Assembly: GCF_000959365.1 (NCBI RefSeq)
Contig: NZ_CP009556.1
Coordinates: 1,922,001 to 1,986,000 of the forward strand
Direction of reading: 5' to 3'
From: Burkholderia oklahomensis C6786
GTDB taxonomy: Bacteria > Pseudomonadota > Gammaproteobacteria > Burkholderiales > Burkholderiaceae
Length of the DNA stretch: 64,000 bases
Part shown: positions 42,724-53,598 of the stretch, piece after piece
How positions within the stretch are numbered: position 1 is the first letter of the stretch
How the letters are laid out: each line of letters opens with the position of its first letter
The notes under the pieces: generated by a model
What the model saw: the letters and a program-made list of their open reading frames with translations, nothing else
Told to the model about the DNA's origin: nothing
Databases searched by the model: none
Translations under genes and position numbers: made by a program

Positions 42724-43506
42724 TTATTCGGCCGGGTCGAGCAACGACAATTCGTCAACGAACCGTACGCCGAACGAAGCGGTGCCGCGCGCATCCGCCG
42801 CACGCTCCGCGGCAATCGCATAGATCGCATGCGCCGCTCCCGTCGCGAGCAGCGGCGCACCGCGTTGCGCAAGGAGCGCCGCGATCAACGCGCCGAGCGC
42901 GCATCCGGCTCCCGTCACGCGCGTCAAGCGCGCGTCGCCGCCTGCGATCGCGAGCGTGTCGACGCCGTCCGTCACATAGTCGGTCGGCCCGCTTACCGCG
43001 ACGATCGCGCCGCTGCGCCGCGCGAGATCGCCGATGAACGCGAGCGCGCTTTCCGAGCTCGCAGTCGTGTCGACGCCTTTGCCGGCCGCGGCGCCGCCCG
43101 CGAGCGCGATCAGCTCGCTCGCGTTGCCGCGGATCACGGTCGGCTTGAACGCGAGCAGATCGCGCACGATCGCGTCGTATTCGGGCGCGCCCGCGCCGAC
43201 CGCGACCGGATCGAGCACCCAGCGCGTGCCCGCTTCCGCGGCGGCGCGCGCGGCCGCACGCAGCGTGTCGGCGCCGCTGCTCATCAGCGCCGCGGTGTTG
43301 ATCCACAGCGCGCCGGCGCCGGCGCCGAAGCGCGCGGGCCAGTCGGCCGCCGCGCCGATCGCGGGCGCCGCGCCGACGGCGAGCAATGCATTGGCGCTCA
43401 GATTCGCCGCGACGTAGTTCGTGAGCCCATAGACGAACGGCGCGGCTTGCTTGAGCGCGGCCAACTCGTGGCGGACGGACGGCGTATTCCAGGAGATCGA
43501 TTTCAT
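42724..43506 (-). CDS. thiM: Hydroxyethylthiazole kinase
   Basis: A 260-residue ThiM, phosphorylating 4-methyl-5-(2-hydroxyethyl)thiazole for thiamine salvage. Signature blocks: PFVYGLTNYVAANLSANALL, GALWINTAALMS, LDPVAVGAGAPEYDAIVRDL, IRGNASELIALAGG, and the catalytic Cys/anion hole region VTGAGCALGALIAAL. Length matches the family (about 260-270). No thiD or thiE is adjacent and I find no THI box upstream. The leader contains a repeated GAATGC unit and a strong hairpin. Confidence 0.93.
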   Translation of the reverse strand: MKSISWNTPSVRHELAALKQAAPFVYGLTNYVAANLSANALLAVGAAPAIGAAADWPARFGAGAGALWINTAALMSSGADTLRAAARAAAEAGTRWVLDPVAVGAGAPEYDAIVRDLLAFKPTVIRGNASELIALAGGAAAGKGVDTTASSESALAFIGDLARRSGAIVAVSGPTDYVTDGVDTLAIAGGDARLTRVTGAGCALGALIAALLAQRGAPLLATGAAHAIYAIAAERAADARGTASFGVRFVDELSLLDPAE

Positions 43507-43562
43507 GTCGTGGTTCCTTGTCGCATTCGGGTATTCGCGCATTCGGGCATTCGAGCCCGCAT

Positions 43563-43586
43563 GCGCGAATGCTTGCGCATTCGCGC
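43563..43586 (-). repeat. Perfect hairpin in the thiM leader
   Basis: GCGCGAATGC / GCATTCGCGC, a 10-base perfect stem with a 4-base loop, 57-80 bases before the thiM start. The flanking leader (43515-43590) repeats GAATGC or its near-variants several times. It may be a leader structure or an expanded simple repeat. No T-tract follows. Confidence 0.5.
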
Positions 43587-43759
43587 AACGTGCTCTGAAG
43601 TCCGCCGGCATCTTCGGGAAGTGCGGCCGAGGCACTGTAACCGTTGCGGCGCGCGCGTGCGTGGATCGCCGTCAAAGGCCTTCGATCGATTCCCTGCCGC
43701 AGGGACTCGCGGCGTGCACGATCGCGTGTGCACGCGTCGGCCCGCATGCGTGCGCGACG

Positions 43760-44317
43760 TCACGCGCTTCGCCGCTTCGGCTTCTCGTCCGGCATCGACA
43801 GAATGTCCAGCGCATGCTGCATCAGCTCGATGCTCAGGCTCTCCTGCATGATCCCGGCGTGCAGCACGAGATGCTGCAAGCGCCGATCCTTCGTGCCCAT
43901 GTCGTGCGCGAAATCGCGCGCCTCGATCTCGCGATAGACCGCGAGCTTTTGCCGATGCAGCTCGAGCCGCCGCCTGATTTCGTCGGCGAGCCCGGTCGGC
44001 CCGACGACCGCCTCCGCGCGCAGCCGGATCATCAGCTCGTCGCGCAGCGGCTTCGGATCGTCGTGCAGCGCGATCCAGCGCTTCAGCTCCTTGCGGCCCG
44101 CCGGCAGGATCCGGTACGCGCGCTTGCGACCGCGCGCCTGCTCGACAGGCGTCGACTCGACCCAGCCTTCGTCCTCGAGCCGCGCGAGCTCGCGATAGAT
44201 CTGCTGATGAGTCGCGTGCCAGAAGTAGCCGATCGAGCGGTCGAAGCGACGCGTCAGCTCGGAGCCGGAGCCCGGGCGTTCGGCGAGGGAGGTGAGCAGC
44301 GCGTGCGGCAGGGACAT
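43760..44317 (-). CDS. PadR-family transcriptional regulator
   Basis: A 185-residue PadR regulator. The N-terminal winged helix (SLPHALLTSLAERPGSGSEL, then FDRSIGYFWHATHQQIYREL, LARLEDEGWVESTP, KRAYRILPAGRKEL) is followed by a helical dimerisation domain typical of the VirR/PadR C-terminus. It is divergent from the fadH-type gene. Two ATGCAAC..GTTGCA palindromes in the shared promoter region are probable binding sites, so it likely represses the reductase operon and itself in response to an unknown compound. Confidence 0.9.
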   Translation of the reverse strand: MSLPHALLTSLAERPGSGSELTRRFDRSIGYFWHATHQQIYRELARLEDEGWVESTPVEQARGRKRAYRILPAGRKELKRWIALHDDPKPLRDELMIRLRAEAVVGPTGLADEIRRRLELHRQKLAVYREIEARDFAHDMGTKDRRLQHLVLHAGIMQESLSIELMQHALDILSMPDEKPKRRSA

Positions 44318-44382
44318 TGACGTTGGAGCGGATGGTCGAAACCCTTGAATCTTGCCATATCGCGGGATGCCTGCCCGTTTAG

Positions 44383-46485
<2,103 letters not shown>

Positions 46486-46581
46486 CGAGCGTCGTTCGCC
46501 GCGCCGTGCACGCGGATGCGCGTGCGGCGCGGCATCGCATCACATGACGACACATCCGACTGACCGAAAAGGAGACGCAAC

Positions 46582-47022
46582 ATGACTTCGATTCCCGCCG
46601 GCGTGCAGCCGGCCGTGCGGCCGTCGCTCGAGCGCTGGCACGCGATGGTCGCGGCGCGCGACATGACCGGCCTTGCCGACATCGCCGATCCGAACGCGGT
46701 GTTCCGTTCGCCGGTCGCGCACTCGGCCTATGCGGGCGCGCCGGCGCTCGTGCTCGCGATCGGCACGGTCGTGAAGGTGTTCGACGATTTCGCCTATCAC
46801 CGGCAGCTCGCGACCGACGACGGCCTGAACGTCGTGCTCGAGTTCAGCGCGCGAGTCGGCGACAGGCAGTTGAAGGGCGTCGATCTGATCCGCTTCGACG
46901 AGCACGGCAAGATCGTCGAATTCGAGGTGATGGTGCGACCGGCAAGCGGCCTGCAGGCGCTCGGCGCGGAAATGGCGGCGCGCATCGGCGCGCGGCTGCC
47001 CGAGTTCAAGGCGAATGTGTGA
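46582..47022 (+). CDS. NTF2/SnoaL-like fold protein
   Basis: A 146-residue NTF2-like (SnoaL) protein: an N-terminal helix (SLERWHAMVAARDMTGLADI), DPNAVFRSPVAHSAYAG, then the curved-sheet segment LKGVDLIRFDEHGKIVEFEV. The family includes isomerases, hydrolases and non-catalytic binding domains. It lies 96 bases after fadH with an AAAGGAG ribosome site, so probably in the PadR-controlled operon and acting on the same unsaturated compound (inference). Confidence 0.8.
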   Translation: MTSIPAGVQPAVRPSLERWHAMVAARDMTGLADIADPNAVFRSPVAHSAYAGAPALVLAIGTVVKVFDDFAYHRQLATDDGLNVVLEFSARVGDRQLKGVDLIRFDEHGKIVEFEVMVRPASGLQALGAEMAARIGARLPEFKANV

Positions 47023-47426
47023 ACAATAAGCGAATAAAAATAGAAATAGAGATTTTCGCTTTTTAAAACACTAATAGCGTTTTCAGGCTAAATATTACGA
47101 TTGCATTGCTTTAAACTCCGAAACAGGTCGCGCGGTCGTTGTGCCACGCACGCGTGACCGGTCCTTGTCATGAACGATTCGCGAACGTTGCCGCGAATCG
47201 TTTTATTTCGAATGCGCGACAGCCGTGTTTCACGGCGTGGCGGAACACCGATGTCCCGATCGGATTCGAGCGAGCGCGTGTGCCGACGCGCATCGCACGG
47301 CGTCGTTCCGCATGCCGACATGCAGTGATCGATCAAGCAGTGGAGGAGACTGTTTTCGTCCTCGCGCGCTTTTGCGCGCGCGGACGAACTCGCAGGTATG
47401 ACCGAAAAATACCAATTGGAGGCCAG
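47023..47426. other. Intergenic with terminator, upstream of the LuxR gene
   Basis: About 400 bases. An AT-rich segment at 47025-47100, then the terminator at 47173-47208 and a GC-rich leader with a TTGGAGG ribosome site just before 47427. No other gene. Confidence 0.5.
47173..47208 (+). terminator. Rho-independent terminator
   Basis: An 11-base perfect stem AACGATTCGCG / CGCGAATCGTT with an 8-base loop, followed by TTTTATTT. It closes the fadH-NTF2 transcript before the LuxR-family gene. Confidence 0.65.
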
Positions 47427-48212
47427 ATGACTTGCTTCGTTGACCAGCTGAAGTTGATTTTCGATCATTATCCCGGTCTTTGGGGCTGCCAGGACCGCCA
47501 GTCGCGATTCATACACGTCAACGACGCGTTCGCCAGAGTGGTCGGCGTGCGCAATCCGCGCGAACTCGAGAACAAATCCGCATTCGATCTGCCGTGCGGC
47601 TCGTCGAATTGTGCGGACCAATTCCAGGCGCAGGACCGCGAGGTCCGCGAAACCGGCCGGGCGATCAAGGTGCTCGACGTCCATCCGTATGCATCGGACG
47701 TCTGGATGGCGTTCGTCTTCACGAAGATCCCGCTCGTCGACAGGAACCAGGAGATCGTCGGCACGATCTTTCACGCGGCGGAGCTGTCGCAGATCGACAT
47801 GATCACGCTCGGCCGCGTGATCGGCGATTCGTATGCGGGCAAGCGGGTCGGCGATCCCGTCGAGCAGGGCTCGTACCGGATCGATTCGCCGAAGGACGCG
47901 CTCGCGCTGACCGAGCGCGAGCGGCAGGTGCTGTTTTTTCTCGCGCGCAACAAGACGGCGAAGGACATCGCAAACATCCTCGGCCTGTCGGTGCGGACGA
48001 TCGAGCAATATATGGAAAACCTGCGTTGCAAGTTCTCCGCGTCGAGCAAGAACGAACTGATCGATATCGCGGCGGGCGCCGGCTATTGCAACCGCATTCC
48101 GCAGTCGCTGCTGCGCAATCAGCTGTCGGTCGTGCTCGAGCGCGCGGCGCCGCCGATGCCTGCCGGCGTGCTGGCGGCCGCCAAGCCGCCAGCCGTCGTT
48201 GCGATGCTTTAG
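47427..48212 (+). CDS. PAS-LuxR transcriptional regulator (ToxJ-like by context)
   Basis: A 261-residue regulator with an N-terminal PAS-like sensor (LKLIFDHYPGLWGCQDRQSR, then FIHVNDAFARVVGVRNPREL) and a LuxR-type HTH (ALTERERQVLFFLARNKTAK and LGLSVRTIEQYMENLRCKFS). The C-terminal tail is disordered. The start at 47427 has a TTGGAGG ribosome site. It converges with the end of the tox-like operon, overlapping its stop by 4 bases. In B. glumae a LuxR-family protein, ToxJ, activates the toxoflavin genes; this gene occupies an equivalent place, but orthology is not demonstrated. Confidence 0.85.
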   Translation: MTCFVDQLKLIFDHYPGLWGCQDRQSRFIHVNDAFARVVGVRNPRELENKSAFDLPCGSSNCADQFQAQDREVRETGRAIKVLDVHPYASDVWMAFVFTKIPLVDRNQEIVGTIFHAAELSQIDMITLGRVIGDSYAGKRVGDPVEQGSYRIDSPKDALALTERERQVLFFLARNKTAKDIANILGLSVRTIEQYMENLRCKFSASSKNELIDIAAGAGYCNRIPQSLLRNQLSVVLERAAPPMPAGVLAAAKPPAVVAML

Positions 48213-49606
48213 CCGAGCGCGCCACCCTCGACGCGAGCGATCGGCGCGCCGGCGTTTCGGTCGGCCGTGGGCGTCGGCTGCCACGCGGCGGGCGCGACCG
48301 CGAGCAGGCGCTTCAGCTCGCGCACGATCGTTTCCGCCGGAATGCCGCTCGGCCGGGTGCCGTCGTGGCCGAGCCGCGGCATGATGTGTTGCACGCCGTC
48401 GTATTGCCAGCGGCGCGCGCGCGCGTCGGCCGCTTGCAGCGCGCGCACGAAGATCGACAGATCGCGCCGCGGCCGCGGCGCCGCCGACACGCGCTCGACC
48501 CATCCCTCGTAGCGCTGATGCACGACGACGTCGCCGTGCGCGACGAGCGCGACCGTCGACAGCGGCGTCCGGTTGTGAAAGCCGATCGGCGACAGGCCGA
48601 AGTAGCGCTGCGACGCGCATCCTCGGAGCGCGTCCAAGGCCGGCAAGCGAAACACCGCGAGATCGAGTTCCGGATGCTGCTCGAGCGTCGCGTCCGGATG
48701 GTCGAGCAGCGCTTCCGTCGCCGCGTGATGCTGGTCCGCGTCGCGCCACAGCGCATCGGGGATCGACGGCGCGTCGAGCAGATCGCGCAGCGCCGGCAGC
48801 AGCGCGCGAAAGACGAGCGCGATGCGCGTGCTCTCGTCGCGTGGCGTGCCGATGTCGCGTGACGCTTGCGCGACGACCGTATTCAGCGCGAATGCGAGCC
48901 GGCGCGCGGGGGCCGAGCGGCCGCGCGCGAAATCGCCGAAGCGCGCGACGTCGACGAGCAGCGCCTGATGGCGCAACGCATGGCCGGGCGCGATCAGCCC
49001 GTACACCGACGAGAGCCCGTCGAGGTCGAAGTGATCGGTCGTCACATGCCGTATGTCGGGATCGTCGACCCACTCGGGCACGAAACGCAGCACGCTCTCG
49101 GTCGACAGGTTCGCCTTGTAGCGCGCGGGCGTGCGGTTCGCCGGCCAGTGCGACAGCGTGATCCGCGTCGCCGCGTTGTGGGTTGCGTCCGCGGAGATGT
49201 TCGGCACGTCGCGCGCGTGCTCGAACGGCAGGAACGCGAGGCGGTCGCCGGACGCGAGCCGGACCGCCTCGATCGGCGGCGGCGGCGCGACAGCGGTCCG
49301 CGGCGCGAGCGCGGCGGCAAGGCCTGCGCCGTCGGTGGCGGCATCGCGCAGTTCGAGCTCGCCGTGGCGGCCGAAGTCGTAATGGAGCGCGCCGAGATTG
49401 CGGCGCCGCAGGTCGTACGGATTGCCGTCGCGCGTGACGGCGCCGCTGCCCGCGATCAGGTTTTGCAAATCGATGAACTGGTTGTCGCGGATCGCGACGA
49501 TGCGGCCCGCGAGCAGCCGCAGCTCGAAGCCGTCGAGCCGGGCGGCGACGTCGTCGTCGAACTGCACGACGTGATCGCCGTCGTGGACGGGAAGAAGGGT
49601 CGTCAT
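48209..49606 (-). CDS. 465-residue protein of unknown function, last gene of tox-like operon
   Basis: A soluble 465-residue protein without signal peptide. Distinctive blocks are HVTTDHFDLDGLSSVYGLIA (two Asp and a His in an arrangement reminiscent of metal-binding phosphoesterases), LRHQALLVDVARFGDFARGR and SPIGFHNRTPLSTVALVAHG. It may belong to the DUF6687 group, but I am not certain. It lies 18 bases after the DUF2165-like gene, so is co-transcribed with the azapteridine genes. A hydrolytic tailoring or detoxification role is conceivable but unsupported. Its stop overlaps the convergent LuxR gene. Confidence 0.7.
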   Translation of the reverse strand: MTTLLPVHDGDHVVQFDDDVAARLDGFELRLLAGRIVAIRDNQFIDLQNLIAGSGAVTRDGNPYDLRRRNLGALHYDFGRHGELELRDAATDGAGLAAALAPRTAVAPPPPIEAVRLASGDRLAFLPFEHARDVPNISADATHNAATRITLSHWPANRTPARYKANLSTESVLRFVPEWVDDPDIRHVTTDHFDLDGLSSVYGLIAPGHALRHQALLVDVARFGDFARGRSAPARRLAFALNTVVAQASRDIGTPRDESTRIALVFRALLPALRDLLDAPSIPDALWRDADQHHAATEALLDHPDATLEQHPELDLAVFRLPALDALRGCASQRYFGLSPIGFHNRTPLSTVALVAHGDVVVHQRYEGWVERVSAAPRPRRDLSIFVRALQAADARARRWQYDGVQHIMPRLGHDGTRPSGIPAETIVRELKRLLAVAPAAWQPTPTADRNAGAPIARVEGGALG

Positions 49607-49624
49607 CGCAGGGATCCTGTCAAA

Positions 49625-50116
49625 TCAAGTTGTCGTACCGAGGTGGAACAGCAGGTAGGCGGCGATCGACCAGACGACGAGCGCGATATGCGTCAATTGC
49701 AGACCTTCCTGGCGTATCCAGTAGCCGTACCACAGGCCGCCGAGCAGCAGCACGAGCGCGCACGCGGCGAAGCCGGTCGCGCCGGCGTCGAGCCACGGCA
49801 ACGCGGCCGCGTGCGGCGCCGGCGTCGTCAGCAGCAGGTAGACGCCGCCCCACATCGCGATCGCGGTGAGCGCCTGCAGCAGCACGATGATCGCGAGCGC
49901 GGCCCGGTGCAGGCCGCGCGACGTGCTCGCGCGGCGCAACAGCGGCGTGTCGACGGGCGGGTCCTGCTTGAGCAGCGCCATGCTCATCGTGCGGCCGACG
50001 GTGCCCGTCGTCGCGGCGAACGTCTGCACGTTGTTGATCGTGACGACCGTCGCCCATCCGGCGATCGCGAACGCGTGCAGGCTCTTGAACAGATCGATGT
50101 CGGTCAGCGGGCTCAT
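49625..50116 (-). CDS. Small membrane protein, DUF2165-like
   Basis: A 163-residue integral membrane protein with four hydrophobic segments. The order and motifs (VVTINNVQTFAATTGTVGRT, MSMALLKQDPPVDT, LHRAALAIIVLLQALTAIAM) fit DUF2165, whose members have an NN(L/I)TD-like motif at the same place. No known function. Located between the MFS exporter (65 bases upstream) and the 465-residue protein, it may assist transport or membrane association of the pathway. Confidence 0.65.
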   Translation of the reverse strand: MSPLTDIDLFKSLHAFAIAGWATVVTINNVQTFAATTGTVGRTMSMALLKQDPPVDTPLLRRASTSRGLHRAALAIIVLLQALTAIAMWGGVYLLLTTPAPHAAALPWLDAGATGFAACALVLLLGGLWYGYWIRQEGLQLTHIALVVWSIAAYLLFHLGTTT

Positions 50117-50181
50117 CGTGCTTGTCCTGTTGCGGGGGGGCGGCCGGGCGGCGCGCGCCGCGTGTGCGGCGCGCGCGGCGG

Positions 50182-51585
50182 TCATCGGGTGCGCACGCGG
50201 CGCGCGACGAGCGCGGCGAGCACGGGCGCCGCCGCGAACACGGCGAAGAGCCACGCGGCCGCGTGCTGCGCGCCGGCGAGGCCGCCCGGCTCCGTGAAGC
50301 CGGCGAGGTTCGCGACGAGGCCGGCGAGCGCGGAGCCGATCGCGGTCGCATAGAGCTGGACGGTCGTGATCGACGTCGACGCGAGATCCTCCTGGCCGGC
50401 CGGCGCGCTCGTCAGCACTTGCGTGAGCAGATGCGGCCAGCCGACGCCGATGCCGACGCCCACCGCCGCGAGCGCCGCGCACAGCAGCGCGAGGCCGGGG
50501 CCCGCGCCCAGCAGATGCCGCGGCGGCACGACGATCGCGAGCGCGACGAGCGCGAGCGCGACGAGGAGCGGCCCGCCGCGCACGAGCGCCTGTGCGGTGC
50601 GCGCGCTGCGCCCGGAGCTGAACAGCGAGCCGACGGTCCAGCCCGCCGCCATCAATGCGGTCAGATAGCCGGCGAGGAGCGGCGGGTAGCCGTGGACGAT
50701 CTGCAGGAAGTACGGCACGAAGATCTCGGTCGTCATCCCGATCACGAGCAGGCTCATGCACGCGTAGATCGCGCCGAGCGGCGCGCGAACGTCATACGCG
50801 CCCGTCGGCAGCAGCCGGATCGCCGCGCCGCGCTCGAAGCGCGCGATCAGCACGGCGATCGCGAGGCCCGCGGCGACGCCCGCGACGTTCGCGACGATCT
50901 CCTTCGACAGGCTCGCAACCGACACGACGAGCACCGACACCGCGAGCAGCAGGATCTTGCCGATCGCGGGCCGCGCAGCCTGTGCGCCCGCCGCTTCGCG
51001 CGCGGGCAACTGGACGATCACGATCAGCGCGAGCAGGACGGCGACCGGCACGAGCGCGACGAACGCGAGCCGCCAGGTGCCCGATTGCGCGAAGATCCCG
51101 CCGATCGCGGGCCCGCACAGCGTCGCGACGCCCCACATGCCGGACACCATCGCCATCGCGCGCGACCACAGGCGCTCGTCGAACACGATGCGGATCAGCG
51201 CATAGCTGAGCGCGAACAGGATGCCGCCGCCGAAGCCCTGCGCAAAGCGGCCGACGAGCATCCATGGCATGTCCTTCGCGCCCGCGCACGCGAGCGTGCC
51301 CGCGCAGAACACGACGAGCGCGACGAGATAGGCGGCGCGCGGTCCGAAACGGCTGAGCACGTTCGCGGACAGCGGCGCGCCGATGATCGAGGCGGCCATG
51401 AACAGCGTGGTGTTCCATGCGTAGTACTCGAGTCCGCCGATGTCGCGCACGACCGAAGGCAGGATCGTCGTCGCGATATAGATGTTGATCGCGTGCAGCG
51501 CGACGCCTCCTGCGAGCGCGATCGAGCGCAAGCCGTTGCGGCCGGACAGCAGTTCTCCCCACGAAGGGGCGGTGATGGAACTCAT
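50182..51585 (-). CDS. MFS drug-exporter-type transporter
   Basis: A 467-residue major facilitator with about 14 hydrophobic segments. DHA2-like features are INIYIATTILPSVVRDIGGL at TM1, a loop 2-3 with NVLSRFGPRAAYLVAL, and the antiporter-type GRFAQGFGGGILFALSYALI. It probably exports the azapteridine product or an intermediate. It follows the VOC gene after 34 bases within the same operon. The cluster thus has two export options, this transporter and the RND pump upstream. Confidence 0.85.
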   Translation of the reverse strand: MSSITAPSWGELLSGRNGLRSIALAGGVALHAINIYIATTILPSVVRDIGGLEYYAWNTTLFMAASIIGAPLSANVLSRFGPRAAYLVALVVFCAGTLACAGAKDMPWMLVGRFAQGFGGGILFALSYALIRIVFDERLWSRAMAMVSGMWGVATLCGPAIGGIFAQSGTWRLAFVALVPVAVLLALIVIVQLPAREAAGAQAARPAIGKILLLAVSVLVVSVASLSKEIVANVAGVAAGLAIAVLIARFERGAAIRLLPTGAYDVRAPLGAIYACMSLLVIGMTTEIFVPYFLQIVHGYPPLLAGYLTALMAAGWTVGSLFSSGRSARTAQALVRGGPLLVALALVALAIVVPPRHLLGAGPGLALLCAALAAVGVGIGVGWPHLLTQVLTSAPAGQEDLASTSITTVQLYATAIGSALAGLVANLAGFTEPGGLAGAQHAAAWLFAVFAAAPVLAALVARRVRTR

Positions 51586-51619
51586 GGACTACCTCGTCGG
51601 TTGCTGGGTTGGGTTTGCG

Positions 51620-52483
51620 TCAGGATGGCGACAGATGCTGCGAGATCAGGTGAGGATTGCTCTCGAGCATCTCGATCTCCGGGGAATAGACTTCGATTTC
51701 GAGCCCGTCGGGGTCCTGGAAGTAGAAGGCGGTGCGCACGCGGTCCGGGCCTGCGTGATAGCCGGGCGCCGGGCCGTTGCCCTTGACGATCTTGATGCCG
51801 CCGTCCGCCTCGACGAGTTCGGCGATCGACCTGACGCCGTCCGGATCCGAGCGCACGCCGAAGTGGTAGCCGGGCGGGTAGGCGACCACGTTCGCCTGCT
51901 CGATGAAGAAATCGAAGCCGTTCAGCTCCATTACAACCTTCTTCGGACCGAGGTTGTAGCAGTAAGCCGCTCCGAAGATTCGGCGGTAGAAATCGACCGA
52001 TTTGTCGAGATCGCGGGCGAGGATGTTGATGTGGTTCACGCGCAATTCGCGCGGCCGGCCTTGCTCGGGCTCGTCGCGCAGCCGGCGCCACATCTTGATG
52101 CACGCGGTGAAGGTCGCGAAGCTCGCGAGCCAGTCGCGCGCGAGCTCGGACGATGCGTCGGCCGTCTTCAGCTCGAGCGCGAGCGGATAGCAAAACGCGC
52201 TCGGATGGCCCTCGCGCCAGACCGCGGGCGCTTCGCCGTCCGTGCCGGCCGGATCGACGTGGATCTGCGCGGCGGCCGCCCAGCCGGCCGGGCCGGCGCG
52301 CTCGGCGTTCGCCGCCGGCGAAGCCGTGCGCGACAGCACGAACACGCCGTCGGGCGCGGTGCCGTCCGCCTGCGGCGCGCGCAGCCGGTAGCCGGCCGCC
52401 GTGCATTGCGTGGACAGCGTGCGCGTGATCTGTTCCGCATCGGCGGGATTGACGTCGAGATTGATCAGTTCGAAGACGAGCAT
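51620..52483 (-). CDS. Vicinal-oxygen-chelate (VOC) metalloenzyme
   Basis: A 287-residue protein with a clear VOC/glyoxalase-fold C-terminal half. Metal ligands are visible: His in LRVNHINILARDLDKSVDFY, His in PPGYHFGVRSD and Glu in PDGLEIEVYSPEIEM. The N-terminal half (about 1-140) has a less obvious, possibly degenerate VOC pattern. VOC enzymes cleave, isomerise or degrade ring compounds; toxoflavin-degrading enzymes (TxDE/TflA) are of this superfamily. In this operon it could tailor the azapteridine or protect the producer. It starts 2 bases after the O-methyltransferase stop. Confidence 0.82.
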   Translation of the reverse strand: MLVFELINLDVNPADAEQITRTLSTQCTAAGYRLRAPQADGTAPDGVFVLSRTASPAANAERAGPAGWAAAAQIHVDPAGTDGEAPAVWREGHPSAFCYPLALELKTADASSELARDWLASFATFTACIKMWRRLRDEPEQGRPRELRVNHINILARDLDKSVDFYRRIFGAAYCYNLGPKKVVMELNGFDFFIEQANVVAYPPGYHFGVRSDPDGVRSIAELVEADGGIKIVKGNGPAPGYHAGPDRVRTAFYFQDPDGLEIEVYSPEIEMLESNPHLISQHLSPS

Positions 52484-52485
52484 GG

Positions 52486-53538
52486 TTAGACCTCGCTGGC
52501 GGGACGTTGACCGATGACAAGCGTGTAGCGGCCGATCGACTGCTCGCTGACCGACAGGCCGTTGTCGCGCACGACGCCGGCGATCCACGGCGTCGGATGC
52601 AGCTCGCCGTGATTCGTGTTCACCATCATGTGCAGCGAGAAATCGGCGGACAGCGCGGGCGTCACGCGGTTGTCGTCCATCGTCATCGTGAGGATCAGGA
52701 ATGCGCCGCCCGGCTTCACGAGGCCGGCCGCATGGCCGATCACCACGCGCGCCTCCGGATCGTCGAAGTAGTGCAGGCAGTCGTTCAGCATCACGACGTC
52801 CGCCGCGCCGCCCTCGAAGTTGCGCGCGTCGAGCAGGTTCTTCTCGAAGAACTCGACGCGGCCGGCGAGGCCGTGCGCCTTGATCGTTTTCTGCGCGGCG
52901 TCGCGGGTCGTCGGCAGATCCCAGATCTGGCCCGTCAGGCCAGGGTGGCGGCGCAGCACGTGCGCGAGATACGTGCCGTGGCCGCCCGCGAGGTCGATCA
53001 CGGTGCGCGCATGGGCGAACACGCCGAGGCCGCTCACGACGTCGACCATCGGCTGGCTCAGGCGCACCATCGCGTCGTTGAACGCGTCGCGCGCGCGGGT
53101 GTCGTGCGCGAAGCGGCTCTCCTGCTGGAAACCGAGCGGCTTCTCGCTGCGCAGGATCTCGCCGAGGCGCGGCCAGTTGTCCCATTGCAGATGCTGGTGC
53201 TCGACGATCGGGCCGATGTAATCGGCGCTCGTGCTCGTCAGGTAGCGCGCGGTCAGCTCGGTGTTGCGGAACGCGTCGCCTTCCTTGCCCAGCAGGCCGA
53301 GCGCGACGAGCGCGTGCAGCAGGATCGCGACCTTGCCCTCGACCATGCCGAAGCTCGCGGCGACTTCGGCCGGCGTGCGGCTCGTTTGCGTCAAATCGAA
53401 CAGCTTTTCGGCGACGGCGTAATGCAGGATCGCCGATTGCCGGTATTGGTCGGACAGCTTCACCAAGTCGACGACCGAAGTCAGTGCCGCCTTGTCTTCG
53501 GTCGACTCGTAGATGGTCTCGACTGCAGGTGCGTTCAT
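52486..53538 (-). CDS. SAM-dependent O-methyltransferase (HIOMT type)
   Basis: A 350-residue methyltransferase with an N-terminal winged-helix dimerisation domain (SRTPAEVAASFGMVEGKVAI and ALVALGLLGKEGDAFRNTEL) and a SAM domain (VIDLAGGHGTYLAHVLRRHP; DVVMLNDCLHYFDDPEARVV). The usual catalytic His region is near MMVNTNHGELHPTP. This is the small-molecule O-methyltransferase family, distinct from the compact ToxA type. It is not part of the five-gene B. glumae tox set as I know it, so it points to extra methylation of the product. It is 60 bases after toxE. Confidence 0.85.
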   Translation of the reverse strand: MNAPAVETIYESTEDKAALTSVVDLVKLSDQYRQSAILHYAVAEKLFDLTQTSRTPAEVAASFGMVEGKVAILLHALVALGLLGKEGDAFRNTELTARYLTSTSADYIGPIVEHQHLQWDNWPRLGEILRSEKPLGFQQESRFAHDTRARDAFNDAMVRLSQPMVDVVSGLGVFAHARTVIDLAGGHGTYLAHVLRRHPGLTGQIWDLPTTRDAAQKTIKAHGLAGRVEFFEKNLLDARNFEGGAADVVMLNDCLHYFDDPEARVVIGHAAGLVKPGGAFLILTMTMDDNRVTPALSADFSLHMMVNTNHGELHPTPWIAGVVRDNGLSVSEQSIGRYTLVIGQRPASEV

Positions 53539-53598
53539 TGAGGTCCTCGTTCGATGTGGTCCTGGGAAAAACGGTGCGCGGCGACGGGCGCCGCGCGG

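Noticed and set aside
43507..43760. TPP riboswitch for thiM
   Set aside because: I looked for the conserved CTGAGA-type core on the minus strand and did not find it; only repeats and a hairpin are present.
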